A stretch of DNA of 64,000 nucleotides from Caulobacter sp. S45 (GCF_009765965.1 NZ_LMUL01000014.1:2361037-2425036); one strand, 5' to 3'. Positions 9,950 to 18,782 are shown, counted from the stretch's first letter. Program-made: numbers and translations. The notes: generated by a model from the letters alone, not told the origin.

Positions 9950-10791
9950 CGGGCGCGGCTTTCGGCCTGCGGCTGGAAGCGCTCCAGCGCGGTCTTCAGC
10001 ACCAGCGTGGCCACCGCCAGCAGGCACAACAGGGCCGCTACGGAAAAGGCGCCAACGAAATCGTACTCGTTGTAGAGGATTTCCACATGCAGCGGCATGG
10101 TGTCGGTGACGCCGCGGATATGGCCCGAGACCACGGAAACCGCGCCGAACTCACCCATCGCCCGCGCATTGCACAGCAGCACGCCGTACAGCAGCCCCCA
10201 GCTCACGTTCGGCGCCGTGACGCGTCGGAAGATGGTGAGACCCGAGGCGCCGAGCGAGACGGCGGCCTCTTCCTCGTCGGTCCCCTGGGCCTGCATCAGC
10301 GAGATGAGCTCGCGCGCGATGAATGGGAAGGTGACGAAGACGGTCGCCAGCACGATCCCGGGGGTGGCGAAGATGATCTTGATTCCGTGCGTCTCAAGCC
10401 AGGGGCCGAACCAGCCCTGCAACCCGAACACCAGCACGTACGACAGTCCCGCCACCACCGGTGAAACGGAGAAGGGCAGGTCGATCAGCGTGATCAGCAG
10501 GCTCTTGCCGGGGAAGTCGTGTTTGGCGATGGCCCAGCTGGCGCACAATCCGAACGCCGTATTGACCGGCACCGCCAGGGCCGCCGCGATCAGGGTCAGC
10601 CTGACCGCCGCCAGCGCGTCGGGATCGCCCAGCGCCTGCAGCGACGCGGCGAGCCCCTTCGACAGGGCCTGGACGAAGACGGCGACCAGCGGCAGGACCA
10701 GCATCAGTCCAATAAAGCTCACCGCCAGGCCGATCACCGCGGCCTTGGCCCAGAAGGGGTCTTGCGAGGCGTCGGGCGTCGCGCGCGCCAT
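9946..10791 (-). CDS. cysW: Sulfate ABC transporter permease CysW
   Basis: Inner-membrane permease subunit pairing with CysT in the sulfate importer. The 281 residues show six hydrophobic segments and the EAA loop [12 protein letters not shown] that contacts CysA. Family motifs include [12 protein letters not shown] and [18 protein letters not shown] at 10791 lies 2 bp after the cysT stop, and the 3' end overlaps the cysA start by 4 bp, so translation is probably coupled through the operon. Confidence 0.95.
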   Translation of the reverse strand: MARATPDASQDPFWAKAAVIGLAVSFIGLMLVLPLVAVFVQALSKGLAASLQALGDPDALAAVRLTLIAAALAVPVNTAFGLCASWAIAKHDFPGKSLLITLIDLPFSVSPVVAGLSYVLVFGLQGWFGPWLETHGIKIIFATPGIVLATVFVTFPFIARELISLMQAQGTDEEEAAVSLGASGLTIFRRVTAPNVSWGLLYGVLLCNARAMGEFGAVSVVSGHIRGVTDTMPLHVEILYNEYDFVGAFSVAALLCLLAVATLVLKTALERFQPQAESRAR

Positions 10792-10793
10792 GA

Positions 10794-11660
10794 TCAGACG
10801 CTCCGCCGCGACCAGGCTTGGACGGCGTTGATCGCGAGCAGCATCAGGAAGGCGACCACGAGCATGACCGCTGCGATCGCCGAGGCGGCGCCGTAGTCGA
10901 ATTGCTCCAGCTCGATCGTGATCAGCAAGGGCGCGATCTCGGTGCGGTAGGGCATGTTGCCGGCGATGAAGATCACCGAGCCGTATTCCCCGACCGCCCG
11001 GGCGAAGGCGAGGGTGAAGCCGGTGATCCAGGCCGGGGCCAACGCAGGCAGGATCACGCGGGCGATCGTGCGCCACCGCCCGGCGCCGAGGCTCGCCGCC
11101 GCCTCCTCGACATCGGCGGCCAGGTCCCGCAGCACGGGTTCGACGGTGCGGACGACGAAGGGCAGCCCCACGAAGGTAAGCGCGATCACGACCCCGACCT
11201 CGTTGTAGGCCGCCTTGATCCCCAGCGGCGCCAATACGGCGCCGATCCAGCCGTTCGTGCTGTAGATCCCGGCCAGCGCGATACCCGCCACCGCCGTCGG
11301 CAGGGCGAAGGGCAGGTCGACCAGGGCGTTGAGGATCGCCCGGCCTGGGAAGTCGTAGCGCACCAGCGCCCAGGCGGTGAGCAGGCCGAACACGCTGTTG
11401 ACCGCCGCCCCGATCAACGACGCGGTGAAGGACAGAGCGTAGGCATGAAGGGCGCGGGCGGAAAACGCCGCACGGACGAACCCGCCCAAGCCCAGTTGCG
11501 TCGCCGCCGCGAAGACGCTCGCCAGGGGGATCAGCACGATCAGGCAAAGCGCGGTGAGCGTGACCCCGAGAGTGACGCCGAGGCCGGGGATGGCGGAACG
11601 GCGGCGGAATAACTTCCCGGTCCCCACCAGCAGCGGCCGCTTAGACGCTACCATGGACAT
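10794..11660 (-). CDS. cysT: Sulfate ABC transporter permease CysT (CysU)
   Basis: First gene of the cysTWA operon and the second membrane subunit of the sulfate importer. The 288 residues carry six membrane segments, [12 protein letters not shown], the EAA-type loop [11 protein letters not shown] and the [17 protein letters not shown] motif specific to CysT. ATG at 11660 has AGGAG seven bases upstream, better than the longer alternative at 11840. It is divergent from the Coq4-like gene (256-bp gap). No Cys-regulator site could be recognised. Confidence 0.95.
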   Translation of the reverse strand: MSMVASKRPLLVGTGKLFRRRSAIPGLGVTLGVTLTALCLIVLIPLASVFAAATQLGLGGFVRAAFSARALHAYALSFTASLIGAAVNSVFGLLTAWALVRYDFPGRAILNALVDLPFALPTAVAGIALAGIYSTNGWIGAVLAPLGIKAAYNEVGVVIALTFVGLPFVVRTVEPVLRDLAADVEEAAASLGAGRWRTIARVILPALAPAWITGFTLAFARAVGEYGSVIFIAGNMPYRTEIAPLLITIELEQFDYGAASAIAAVMLVVAFLMLLAINAVQAWSRRSV

Positions 11661-11916
11661 GAGGGGCTCCTGGACGTCGTCCGATACGACCCGCGCGGCA
11701 GCCGCAGTCAACGCGGTAATCATGGGGCGGGCTTTACGAAAACTCATTGCCTCTGGATCTGGCGCGCAACGCCATCGGTCGCTTCGGGCGCGATGTCCCC
11801 GGCGCATGCTCGGCGCCCGTGCGCGGGAAGCGTATCTCACCGGATCACGGTGACTTTAGATTTCGCCTGCATTGCAGAGTCTCGAAACCGCTCGCGGACG
11901 CGCCTATGTTCTCTTG

Positions 11917-12642
11917 ATGTCGATCTCAGCTCCCGCCCTGGCGTCCGAGGCCCGGATTCCCGACACCCGGATACGTCCGCTGATGGCGTTGCGCGCCGTC
12001 CTGCGGCTGCTGCGCGATCCCGAGGACACCTCTCAGGTGTTCGTGGCGGTGAAGGCGCTGCGGGGGAAGTCGGGGGTGCGGGTGTTCAAACGCTTCGCCC
12101 AGACCCCGGAGGGCGCACAGGTCTTGGCCGAGCGGCGATCGCTGCTGGCCTACCTCTCGGACGATGCGGCGCTGGCTACGGCGCCGGCGGGATCGCTCGC
12201 CCGCGCCTATCGGGCCTTCATGGCGGAGGAGGGCCTGAGCGCCGCCGGCCTGGCCGACGCCTCGGTTGTGCCGGAGATCGCCGACCTGTCGCCCGACGCC
12301 CTGCTGTTTCGCGACCGCATGCGCGACATGCACGACCTGATGCACGTGTTGACCGGCTACGGCCGCGATCCGCTGGGCGAGCTCTGCGTGCTGGCGGTTA
12401 CCCACGCCCAGACCCGCAATCCCGGCCTGTTGCTGATCATGTTGCTGGGCGGACTGCGCATTGCGCGGGCCACTCGTCGCTTGGACGTGTTCGCCAGCAT
12501 ATTGGAGGCCCACCGCCATGGCGTCCGCACCCAGTGGCTGCCGGCTCAGGACTGGGAGGCGCTGCTGGACCGTCCGCTGGAGGCGCTGCGTCGAGAGCTC
12601 CGCATCGCCCAGCCCCGCCGCTACGCGCCGCTCGGCGGCTGA
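11917..12642 (+). CDS. Coq4-family ubiquinone biosynthesis protein
   Basis: Homologue of Coq4, a protein needed for ubiquinone biosynthesis in eukaryotes and present in some alphaproteobacteria. The diagnostic metal-binding motif H-D-L-M-H-V-L-T-G-Y-G-R-D-P-L-G-E (HDxxH...GE) is intact near the middle of the 241-residue protein. R-I-P-D-T-R-I-R-P-L-M-A-L-R-A near the N-terminus resembles the family entry helix. ATG at 11917 is chosen over an upstream in-frame ATG at 11872 because the conserved region begins soon after. The gene stands alone, convergent with the flavin reductase gene. The exact biochemical role in bacteria is an inference. Confidence 0.87.
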   Translation: MSISAPALASEARIPDTRIRPLMALRAVLRLLRDPEDTSQVFVAVKALRGKSGVRVFKRFAQTPEGAQVLAERRSLLAYLSDDAALATAPAGSLARAYRAFMAEEGLSAAGLADASVVPEIADLSPDALLFRDRMRDMHDLMHVLTGYGRDPLGELCVLAVTHAQTRNPGLLLIMLLGGLRIARATRRLDVFASILEAHRHGVRTQWLPAQDWEALLDRPLEALRRELRIAQPRRYAPLGG

Positions 12643-12730
12643 TCCCGCAACAGGCGGCCGATCCGTTTCGACGCGATGCAGCGCTGGTTTTCCGAGAGGG
12701 TGGACGGTGGGCGGTTTCGCTCGCCGCGCC

Positions 12731-13357
12731 CTATCTCGGGCGGGTCATGTGGAACACCGCCTCGGGCGTCACTTCCACATAGGTCGAGGGGCCGCCGGCG
12801 CGCAGCACCGGGTGGGCGGCGGCGGTGTCGTAGACGCCGTCCTTGATGAAGCGCCGGTCAATGTGGGCGGTCACCACTTCGCCGAACACCACCCAGCTAT
12901 CCACGTCGTCGCCGGCGGCGGTCTTCAGGCGCAGGATCTGCGTCACGCGGCATTCGAAGTTCACCGGGCTCGCGGCCACGCGTGACGGCTTGACCCGCAG
13001 GCTGGGCGCGGCGATCAGGCCGGCCAGTTCGAATTCGTCCACCTCAGGGCCTACGGTCGCGGCGGTGACGTTCATTTGCTCGGCTAGGGCGCGGGTGGCC
13101 AGGTTCCAGACGAACTCGCCGGTCGCCTGCACGTTGGCCAGGCTGTTCTTGGCCCCGGTACTGCAGAACCCGATGATCGGCGGCCTGTAGTTGAAGGCGT
13201 TGAAGAAGCTGTAGGGCGCGAGGTTGCGCACACCCTCGGCGCTGAGCGTGGACACCCAACCGATCGGACGCGGGCCGACGATCGCATTGAACGGATCGTG
13301 CGCCAGTCCGTGCCCCTCGGCCGGGGCGTAGATGTGCTTGTCCTCGGTCATGGCCAT
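12731..13357 (-). CDS. Flavin reductase family protein (DIM6/NTAB type)
   Basis: Predicted FMN-binding split-barrel protein of the flavin reductase-like family; the substrate is unknown. The 208-residue sequence has the typical N-terminal F-N-A-I-V-G-P-R-P-I-G-W-V-S-T core followed by N-L-A-P-Y-S-F-F-N-A-F, and T-G-E-F-V-W-N. A tandem ATG lies at 13357 and 13351; 13357 is reported, though neither has a strong ribosome site. It begins 8 bp after the fbp stop and is the third gene of an apparent FAD oxidoreductase-fbp-flavin reductase transcript. No monooxygenase partner is adjacent. Confidence 0.88.
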   Translation of the reverse strand: MAMTEDKHIYAPAEGHGLAHDPFNAIVGPRPIGWVSTLSAEGVRNLAPYSFFNAFNYRPPIIGFCSTGAKNSLANVQATGEFVWNLATRALAEQMNVTAATVGPEVDEFELAGLIAAPSLRVKPSRVAASPVNFECRVTQILRLKTAAGDDVDSWVVFGEVVTAHIDRRFIKDGVYDTAAAHPVLRAGGPSTYVEVTPEAVFHMTRPR

Positions 13358-13365
13358 GTCCCGGA

Positions 13366-14376
13366 TCAGGCGGCGCGGTGGGCCTCGGTGACCCGCGCCA
13401 CCTCTTCGACCGAGCCCAGCACCACCGCCACTCGCTGGTGCAGCGAGGTGGGCTGGATATCGAGGATCGGCATGGTGGCGTCGGTGGCCGCGCCGCCGGC
13501 CCGTTCCACGATCAGGCCCAGCGGGTTGGCCTCGTACATCAGGCGCAGCTTGCCGGCGCGGTCGGGCTCGCGCGCGTCCCAGGGATAGAGGAAGACGCCG
13601 CCCCGGTTGAGGATGCGGTGCACGTCGGCCACCATCGAGGCGATCCAGCGCATGTTGAAGTCCTTGCCCCGCACGCCGTCCTTGCCGGCGAGGCAGTCGT
13701 CGATATAGGCGCGCACCGGCTCGGCCCAGTGGCGGCGGTTGGACATGTTGATGGCGAATTCGCGGGTGGAGGGGGAGACCTTCAGCACGATGTCCGTGCC
13801 CAGCCACTGCCCGGTCGCCGGATCGAGGGTGAAGGTCGCGACCTCTTCGCCGATGGTCAGCACCAGGGTGGTCTGCGGGCCGTAGAGGGCGTAGCCGGCG
13901 GCGAGCTGACGGCGGCCGGGCTGGAGGAAATCCGCGGCGGTGACCGTATGCGCGGCGGACGGCGCCGGGAGCACCGAGAAGATGGTGCCGATGGAGACAT
14001 TGACGTCGATATTGCTGGAACCGTCGAGGGGGTCGAACAGCAGCAGGTGGCGCCCGCGCCGCTCGCCTTCCGGGAAGGCCAGGATGTCGTCCTCTTCTTC
14101 CGAGGCGATGGCGGCGACCTGGCCGCTGGCGTCGGCGGCCTTGATCAGGATGGTGTTGGCCAGCACGTCGAGGGTCTTCTGCGTCTCGCCCTGGACGTTC
14201 TCGGTTCCCGCCACGCCCAGCACGCCGCTCAGCGCGCCGCGCGCCACCAGCCCCGATATCTGGGCGCAGGCGGCGGCCACCGCCAGGATCAGGGCGGCGA
14301 GCCCGCCGTCATGGGCGGCTTCCGCCTCCAGATATCCGGCGAGGGTGCGATGGGTCAGGGCGGATTGTGCGGGCAT
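13366..14376 (-). CDS. fbp: Class I fructose-1,6-bisphosphatase
   Basis: Hydrolyses fructose-1,6-bisphosphate to fructose-6-phosphate in gluconeogenesis, in the cytoplasm with Mg2+. The 336 residues show the metal-binding signature [10 protein letters not shown], the upstream E-E-E-D metal ligands and the substrate-binding region [21 protein letters not shown]. No CbbF-linked Calvin cycle genes are nearby, so a gluconeogenic role is more likely than carbon fixation. It lies 39 bp downstream of the FAD oxidoreductase gene on the same strand. Confidence 0.96.
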   Translation of the reverse strand: MPAQSALTHRTLAGYLEAEAAHDGGLAALILAVAAACAQISGLVARGALSGVLGVAGTENVQGETQKTLDVLANTILIKAADASGQVAAIASEEEDDILAFPEGERRGRHLLLFDPLDGSSNIDVNVSIGTIFSVLPAPSAAHTVTAADFLQPGRRQLAAGYALYGPQTTLVLTIGEEVATFTLDPATGQWLGTDIVLKVSPSTREFAINMSNRRHWAEPVRAYIDDCLAGKDGVRGKDFNMRWIASMVADVHRILNRGGVFLYPWDAREPDRAGKLRLMYEANPLGLIVERAGGAATDATMPILDIQPTSLHQRVAVVLGSVEEVARVTEAHRAA

Positions 14377-14415
14377 ATGGGATCCGGAAACGGCGACGGG
14401 CCGGGGATAGCAGAT

Positions 14416-15795
14416 TTAGGAGGCCGCCGGGGAGAGTTGCAGCGCGTCGAGCGCGCCGATCACCGATCGAGCGCATTCGGCGGCCTGGACCCGGATATCG
14501 GGCACCGCCGTCACCTCCCAGAAGGCGCCGCGGGTGATGGGGCCGACCGCAAACAGGGTGGGGTGGTCGCAGGCCCCTCCGTCGCCGACGAGCCGCGAAT
14601 CGGAATCCACGTCCACTCCGAGGCGGCAGGCGTCGGCGCGGATCAATCCCTGACGCACGAGATCGGCCACCAGGGGCTCGCCCGACCCGCCCAGGTCGCC
14701 GCCCGGGCCGGTGCAGTTGATGACCAGGGCCGCCCGGGTCCGGCGAGGCTCGGTCTCGCCCCGCGCGTTCCAGTGGATTTCCAGGCCTCCGTCCGCAGGC
14801 GTGATCCGCGCGATGCGGCCCGCCGCCGTGCGCAACGCGCCGCTGGCGGTCAGGTGGTCGATGCGTTCGGCCACGGGCGGGGCGAGGCGATGACGGTGGA
14901 TGTCCCACCAAGGCCGGGCATGACGCAGGAAGCGACGACGCTCCGCCTGGGGCCAGTCGCGCCAGATGGCTTGCACATGCGGGCGCACCCCGTCGACCAC
15001 CGCGCGCCAGTCGTCCGCCGCGCCGGCGGCGGCGCGGAGCTGACACAGCGCCTGGGTCACGGAGCCGTCCAGCTTGTCCATCGGCTCGGGCGCAGGCCCG
15101 GAGCCGAGGTGGCGGCGTGGCAGCAGGCCCCGGCGCGACAGGGCCAGCATCTGCAGGTCGGGCCGCGCCTGGGACAGGCTCAACGCCACATCCACCATGG
15201 TCAGGCCGGTGCCGAGCAGCACGACCTGCCCATTCTCGGGCGCCTGTTCCGGATCGAGCGTCCAGGGTTCCGCCGCATAGGCCGGCGAATGGGCGGCGTC
15301 CGGGTCCAGGGTGGCTGGCGGATGGGGCGGCAGGTTGCCGAGCGCGAGCACCACGGCGTCGGCCTCGAAGCCCCGTCCCATGGCCAGCTCCACCCGCCAC
15401 CGTTCGCCGCGCCGATGCAGGGCGGTGACGCCGTCCGCCTCCAGCATCAGCCGGCCCGCCGCCCTCGCCGTCTCCGCGGCGGCGCGCAGCATGCTCTGCA
15501 GGTAGTCGCCATAGCAGGCGCGGGTGACGAAGGTGCGGCCCTCGCTGGTGACGCCGTTGCGCTCCAGCCAGTCCAGAAAGTGCAGGGGCTGTTCGGGCAG
15601 GGCGCTCATATTGGCGGCGCGGACGTTGAGCAGGTGCTGGGGGCTGGTGGTGGAATAGGCCGCGCCCTGGCCGAACCGCGCGCGCCGCTCCACCAGGCGC
15701 ACGCAAGGGCCGTCCGGCGCGTCGAGCAGGCGAAGGGCTGTGAGCACGCCGCTGAAGCCCGCCCCGATCACCGCCACGGTCTGGCGTCTGCGCAT
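14416..15795 (-). CDS. FAD/NAD(P)-binding oxidoreductase
   Basis: Predicted flavoprotein of the FAD/NAD(P)-binding (NAD_binding_9-like) group; no substrate can be named. The 459-residue protein begins with a dinucleotide-binding fold, V-A-V-I-G-A-G-F-S-G-V (GxGxxG), and has a further nucleotide-binding-like stretch V-V-L-L-G-T-G-L-T-M-V-D near the middle. The C-terminal region ends with F-A-V-G-P-I-T-R-G-A-F-W-E-V-T-A-V-P-D-I-R. ATG at 15795 directly precedes the fold. It is the first gene of a three-gene unit with fbp and the flavin reductase, though a shared function is not obvious. Confidence 0.85.
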   Translation of the reverse strand: MRRRQTVAVIGAGFSGVLTALRLLDAPDGPCVRLVERRARFGQGAAYSTTSPQHLLNVRAANMSALPEQPLHFLDWLERNGVTSEGRTFVTRACYGDYLQSMLRAAAETARAAGRLMLEADGVTALHRRGERWRVELAMGRGFEADAVVLALGNLPPHPPATLDPDAAHSPAYAAEPWTLDPEQAPENGQVVLLGTGLTMVDVALSLSQARPDLQMLALSRRGLLPRRHLGSGPAPEPMDKLDGSVTQALCQLRAAAGAADDWRAVVDGVRPHVQAIWRDWPQAERRRFLRHARPWWDIHRHRLAPPVAERIDHLTASGALRTAAGRIARITPADGGLEIHWNARGETEPRRTRAALVINCTGPGGDLGGSGEPLVADLVRQGLIRADACRLGVDVDSDSRLVGDGGACDHPTLFAVGPITRGAFWEVTAVPDIRVQAAECARSVIGALDALQLSPAAS

Positions 15796-15898
15796 GAAGT
15801 CTTCCGTCCGCCGGACCTTGCGATCCCGGCGCACAGCTAACCGGCTTTCACGCCGTACTGAAATGCTGTTCGGCTGGGGCGGCTGCAAGTTTTGTTGA

Positions 15899-16834
15899 AT
15901 GTGGATCGAGCGAAGGCCGCGAGCGTCGTTAGCGATTGCTAGACCCTCCGGCGCCAGGGTGGGGCGAGCGGCCACGTCGGCCCTGCGAATCGAGCCGTCC
16001 GTGCCAAGCCCAGAGCCCCACGAAGCCTTAGCCGATAACGCCCCCCCGGCCCGTTTCCGCATCGAGCTGCGCGGGGACGAGCGGATCGTCCTGCTCGGCG
16101 CCGCCATGGACCTGGTGCGGCCCGAAGAGGTGATGCACTTCATCCGCGGCCGGGTGGAGGCGCGGGCCAAGGCGGTGGTGGCCAACCACAACCTGCATAG
16201 CCTCTATCTGATCCGACGCAGCGCCGAGATGCAGGCCCTGTACGCGCGCGCCGAGATCGTCGAGGTCGATTCGACGCCGCTGCTGGCCTGGGCGCGGTTC
16301 GTCCATGGGCGGGGGCAGGCGTTCCACCGCTGCACCTATCTGGACTGGCGCGAGATGTTCTGGAGCTTGGCCCAGGCGCAGGGATGGCGGGTCTACTATC
16401 TCGGTGGCGCGCCGGGGGTGGTTGAGGCGGCGATGGCGGCCCTGAACGTCCGCTGGCCGGGGCTGAAGCTCGGCGGGCGGCACGGCTATTTCGCGCGGGG
16501 CGACGAGGGGGCGGTGGCCGAGGAGATCTCCACCTTCGAGCCGGACGTGCTGTTTGTCGGCATGGGCATGCCGCTGCAGGAGACCTGGATCGAGCGCAAT
16601 TTTGACGCCCTGCCCAATTGTGTGATCCTGCCGGTGGGCGCGGCCTACGACTACGAGGCCGGGGTGCAGACGCCGGCGCCGCGCTGGCTTGGCCGGCTGG
16701 GGTTGGAGTGGCTGTTCCGTCTCGTACGCGATCCGAGGCGGCTTTTCCGGCGGTATTGCGTGGAGCCGTGGAGCCTGATCGGGCCGGCGCTGGGGGATTT
16801 GAAGGTGCGGGCGGCGCGGCGTGGAGCGGGCTGA
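15899..16834 (+). CDS. WecG/TagA/CpsF family glycosyltransferase
   Basis: Probable GT26-family transferase that adds a sugar (often N-acetylmannosaminuronate or similar) to a lipid-linked intermediate during surface polysaccharide synthesis. Family hallmarks are V-V-A-N-H-N-L-H-S-L-Y near residue 95, V-E-V-D-S-T-P-L-L, Y-Y-L-G-G-A-P-G, F-V-G-M-G-M-P-L-Q-E-T-W, L-P-V-G-A-A-Y-D-Y-E-A-G and the C-terminal P-R-W-L-G-R-L-G-L-E-W-L-F-R-L. The start is uncertain: ATG at 15899 gives 311 residues, while GTG at 16001 would remove a low-complexity N-terminus. No other polysaccharide gene is adjacent. Confidence 0.88.
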   Translation: MWIERRPRASLAIARPSGARVGRAATSALRIEPSVPSPEPHEALADNAPPARFRIELRGDERIVLLGAAMDLVRPEEVMHFIRGRVEARAKAVVANHNLHSLYLIRRSAEMQALYARAEIVEVDSTPLLAWARFVHGRGQAFHRCTYLDWREMFWSLAQAQGWRVYYLGGAPGVVEAAMAALNVRWPGLKLGGRHGYFARGDEGAVAEEISTFEPDVLFVGMGMPLQETWIERNFDALPNCVILPVGAAYDYEAGVQTPAPRWLGRLGLEWLFRLVRDPRRLFRRYCVEPWSLIGPALGDLKVRAARRGAG

Positions 16835-16852
16835 ACAGCGGCGGATGATACG

Positions 16853-16968
16853 GTGTGCGTGCTTCGAGACGCGGCTTGCGCCGCTCCTCAGCATGACGAA
16901 GGTTTTCGCAATCAACTACGCCTCGTCATCCTGAGAAGCCCCGAAGGGGCGTCTCGAAGGACGCACAC
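16853..16968. repeat. Palindromic intergenic repeat, family A, copy 2
   Basis: This 116-bp element has 20-nt terminal arms with a single mismatch, GTGTGCGTGCTTCGAGACGC at 16853-16872 and its near complement ending at 16968. An inner pair (16883-16899 with 16923-16939) shows two mismatches. It lies between the converging glycosyltransferase gene and carD. It shares the CTTCGAGACGC and CTCCTCAG...ATGACGA cores with the copies at 6468 and 58347. Confidence 0.92.
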
Positions 16969-16970
16969 CC

Positions 16971-17004
16971 CCAAACGAAAACGCCGCCCCGAAGGGACGG
17001 CGTT
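16971..17004 (-). terminator. Rho-independent terminator of carD
   Basis: Read on the minus strand, AACGCCGTCCC pairs with GGGGCGGCGTT around a short TTC loop with one internal mismatch (stem at 16980-17004), and the transcript continues with TTCGTTTGG. It starts about 33 bp after the carD stop. Confidence 0.8.
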
Positions 17005-17036
17005 CGTGAATCACAGAGCTATCCGACTGAAACGAA

Positions 17037-17540
17037 TCAGGCGGCCTTGATCAGGGACTTGGTGAGCAGGCCCACCGCGGCGTCGCGGTCGATCTGTTCG
17101 ATGGCGGCGACTTCGCGGGCCATGCGGTCCAGGGCCGATTCGTAGAGCTGGCGCTCGGAATAGGACTGTTCCGGCTGGTTGTCGGCGCGGTGCAGGTCGC
17201 GGACCACTTCGGCGATGGAGATCAGGTCGCCGGAGTTGATCTTGGCTTCGTATTCCTGGGCGCGGCGGCTCCACATGGTGCGCTTCACGCGGGCGCGGCC
17301 CTTGAGGGTGGTCATGGCCTTGGTCACCACGTCGGCGCCGGCCAGCGAGCGCAGGCCCGCGGTCTTGGCCTTCTTCGTGGGGACGCGCAGGGTCATCTTC
17401 TCGTGGTCGAAGGTGATGACGTAGACTTCGAGCGAAGTGCCGGCGACTTCCTGGGTTTCGACGGCCTGAATCGTGCCGACGCCGTGGGCGGGGTACACCA
17501 CGTGATCCGAGATGGCGAAACCATCAGCGCTCTTGGTCAT
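17037..17540 (-). CDS. carD: CarD/CdnL family RNA polymerase-binding transcription regulator
   Basis: Binds the RNA polymerase beta subunit and stabilises open promoter complexes, notably at rRNA promoters; the Caulobacter and Myxococcus homologues are called CdnL. The 167-residue protein has the N-terminal RID/Tudor-like domain beginning V-V-Y-P-A-H-G-V-G-T-I near residue 14 and a C-terminal all-helical domain containing the basic V-K-R-T-M-W-S-R-R segment, where the conserved Trp contacts the upstream edge of the bubble. It follows fdxA on the same strand with a 318-bp gap that contains its own good promoter. Confidence 0.95.
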   Translation of the reverse strand: MTKSADGFAISDHVVYPAHGVGTIQAVETQEVAGTSLEVYVITFDHEKMTLRVPTKKAKTAGLRSLAGADVVTKAMTTLKGRARVKRTMWSRRAQEYEAKINSGDLISIAEVVRDLHRADNQPEQSYSERQLYESALDRMAREVAAIEQIDRDAAVGLLTKSLIKAA

Positions 17541-17858
17541 AGGTCATCCTTCATGCGTCTTGCGACCGTCCTGGGGGAGGAACGGACGAGCCGGAGCCGC
17601 GGACGCCGAAGACACGCACCTACCCGCCACGACAAGCGAGCATGCGATCTTTGGTTCGTTGGGAATCAGAACACCCTTCGGAAAGTCGGGCGCGCCTTGA
17701 CCGGACGGCTGGATTGCGACAATCGACGGCGTTGGCGCGCGAATTGGGCCACCGACGTCGGTGTTAGCCTATAGCACAATTGTCGCATGTTTCAAAGACA
17801 TGAGTCCGGCGGATGAAACCGGACGCCGTTTGGCGCATTCGCGTCGGCTTTCGCCGGC
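17541..17858. other. Intergenic region between fdxA and carD
   Basis: This 318-bp stretch holds the candidate carD promoter (17768-17795) and a predicted 5' leader of about 220 nt. A small CGGC-GAAA-GCCG hairpin lies just after the fdxA stop but has no T-run. No convincing ORF or known riboswitch could be recognised in it. Confidence 0.6.
17768..17795 (-). promoter_or_regulatory. Candidate sigma-70 promoter for carD
   Basis: On the minus strand TTGAAA (17795-17790) is followed after 16 bp by TATAGG (17773-17768). These match the -35 consensus at five of six and the -10 consensus at four of six positions. Transcription would start near 17761, giving carD a leader of roughly 220 nt and separating it from the fdxA transcript. 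Confidence 0.55.
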
Positions 17859-18200
17859 TCAGGCGCCCTTGCCGGGCGCGGGGTCGAAGTACTTCTCGAA
17901 CTTGCCGGTCTCGCGCTCGAACTCGGCCCGGTCGGCGGGCGGCGTACCCTTGACGGTGATGTTCGGCCAAGCCTTGGCGTAGTCGGCGTTGATCTTCAGC
18001 CACTTGCCGTCGGCGTCGTCCTCGGTGTCCGGCTTGATGGCGTCCACCGGGCATTCCGGCTCGCACACGCCGCAGTCGATGCACTCGTCCGGATTGATGG
18101 CGAGGAAGTTCTCGCCTTCGTAGAAGCAGTCCACCGGACACACTTCCACGCAGTCCATGAACTTGCACTTCACGCAGGCGTCGGTGACGATATAGGTCAT
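17859..18200 (-). CDS. fdxA: Ferredoxin family protein FdxA (7Fe/8Fe type)
   Basis: Small cytoplasmic electron carrier. The 113 residues carry two cysteine clusters: C9, C12, C17, C21 and C25 (the last two in C-P-V-D-C), then C40, C43, C46 and C50-Pro. This is the pattern of [3Fe-4S][4Fe-4S] bacterial ferredoxins of the FdxA/FdII type, with the usual C-terminal extension rich in Lys, Asp and Glu. The electron donor and acceptor are unknown. It is divergent from the small lipoprotein gene and upstream of carD on the same strand, an association often seen in alphaproteobacteria as far as I recall. Confidence 0.94.
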   Translation of the reverse strand: MTYIVTDACVKCKFMDCVEVCPVDCFYEGENFLAINPDECIDCGVCEPECPVDAIKPDTEDDADGKWLKINADYAKAWPNITVKGTPPADRAEFERETGKFEKYFDPAPGKGA

Positions 18201-18416
18201 TAGGTCTCTGGCGGATAAGCGACGGCCGTTCGGGCGCGGACATCCCAGGCGCGGCGCCCGATGTCAATGCCGCGCGTCGGCGCCGACCGCACTCAGCGCG
18301 CAGGTGCGCCGCCAATGCGCGCCTTCCGTCCGGACCCGGCGTTCAGCATCGGTTCAGGCGGGATGGGCGTTGTTGCTGCGGCTATGCGATCCGCCACACG
18401 ACAAGGAGCCGGCTCT

Positions 18417-18644
18417 ATGCGGAAACTCACCATCCTTGCGCTCGCGACCGGGCTGGGCCTGCTGACGGCCGCCTGCGAGACCTACTATCCGCCGCCGCCG
18501 CCCCGGCCGATCCCCCCCGCGGTGGCGCGCGAGAACCATGTGCGGTGGTGTTATAACAACCACGGTGGCTACAATCCGCGCACCAACGTCTACATCGCCG
18601 GAGACGGCTCGCCCCACTACTGCATCGCGCCCTGGGAGCGGTGA
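18417..18644 (+). CDS. Small BA14K-like lipoprotein, function unknown
   Basis: A 75-residue protein read from ATG 18417, with AAGGAG at 18403-18408. A signal sequence (M-R-K-L-T-I-L-A-L-A) ends in a lipobox-like L-T-A-A-C. After a Pro-rich linker (Y-Y-P-P-P-P-P-R-P) comes R-W-C-Y-N-N-H-G-G-Y-N-P-R-T-N-V-Y, then a G-D-G-S-P-H-Y-C ending. The spacing of the two Cys and the W-C...Y-x-P...DG...H-x-C pattern resembles the BA14K surface antigen domain of alphaproteobacteria. The resemblance is by eye. A longer in-frame start at 18261 is rejected because it would bury the signal peptide. Confidence 0.75.
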   Translation: MRKLTILALATGLGLLTAACETYYPPPPPRPIPPAVARENHVRWCYNNHGGYNPRTNVYIAGDGSPHYCIAPWER

Positions 18645-18673
18645 TTCGGGGCCTCTCGCCCAACCCTATTCCC

Positions 18674-18768
18674 GTCATCCCGGCCGTAGCGTAGCGGAGA
18701 GCCGGGACCCAGGCGCGTTTGCACCGCCCTGGGTCCCGGATAAGCGCTCACGCACTTTCCGGGATGAC
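18674..18768. repeat. Palindromic intergenic repeat, family B
   Basis: Nested inverted repeats: outer GTCATCCCGG (18674-18683) with CCGGGATGAC (18759-18768), and inner CCGGGACCCAGG (18702-18713) with CCTGGGTCCCGG (18728-18739), both perfect. It is unrelated in sequence to the family A repeats but occupies the same kind of site, between the converging small lipoprotein gene and topA. A degenerate left arm of the same family lies at about 58308-58345. Confidence 0.9.
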
Positions 18769-18782
18769 AGGTGGGGTGGGGC

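Noticed and set aside
13378-15840. 820-codon plus-strand frame antisense to fbp and the FAD oxidoreductase
   Set aside because: Same reason: repetitive composition, no motif, and complete well-conserved genes on the minus strand.
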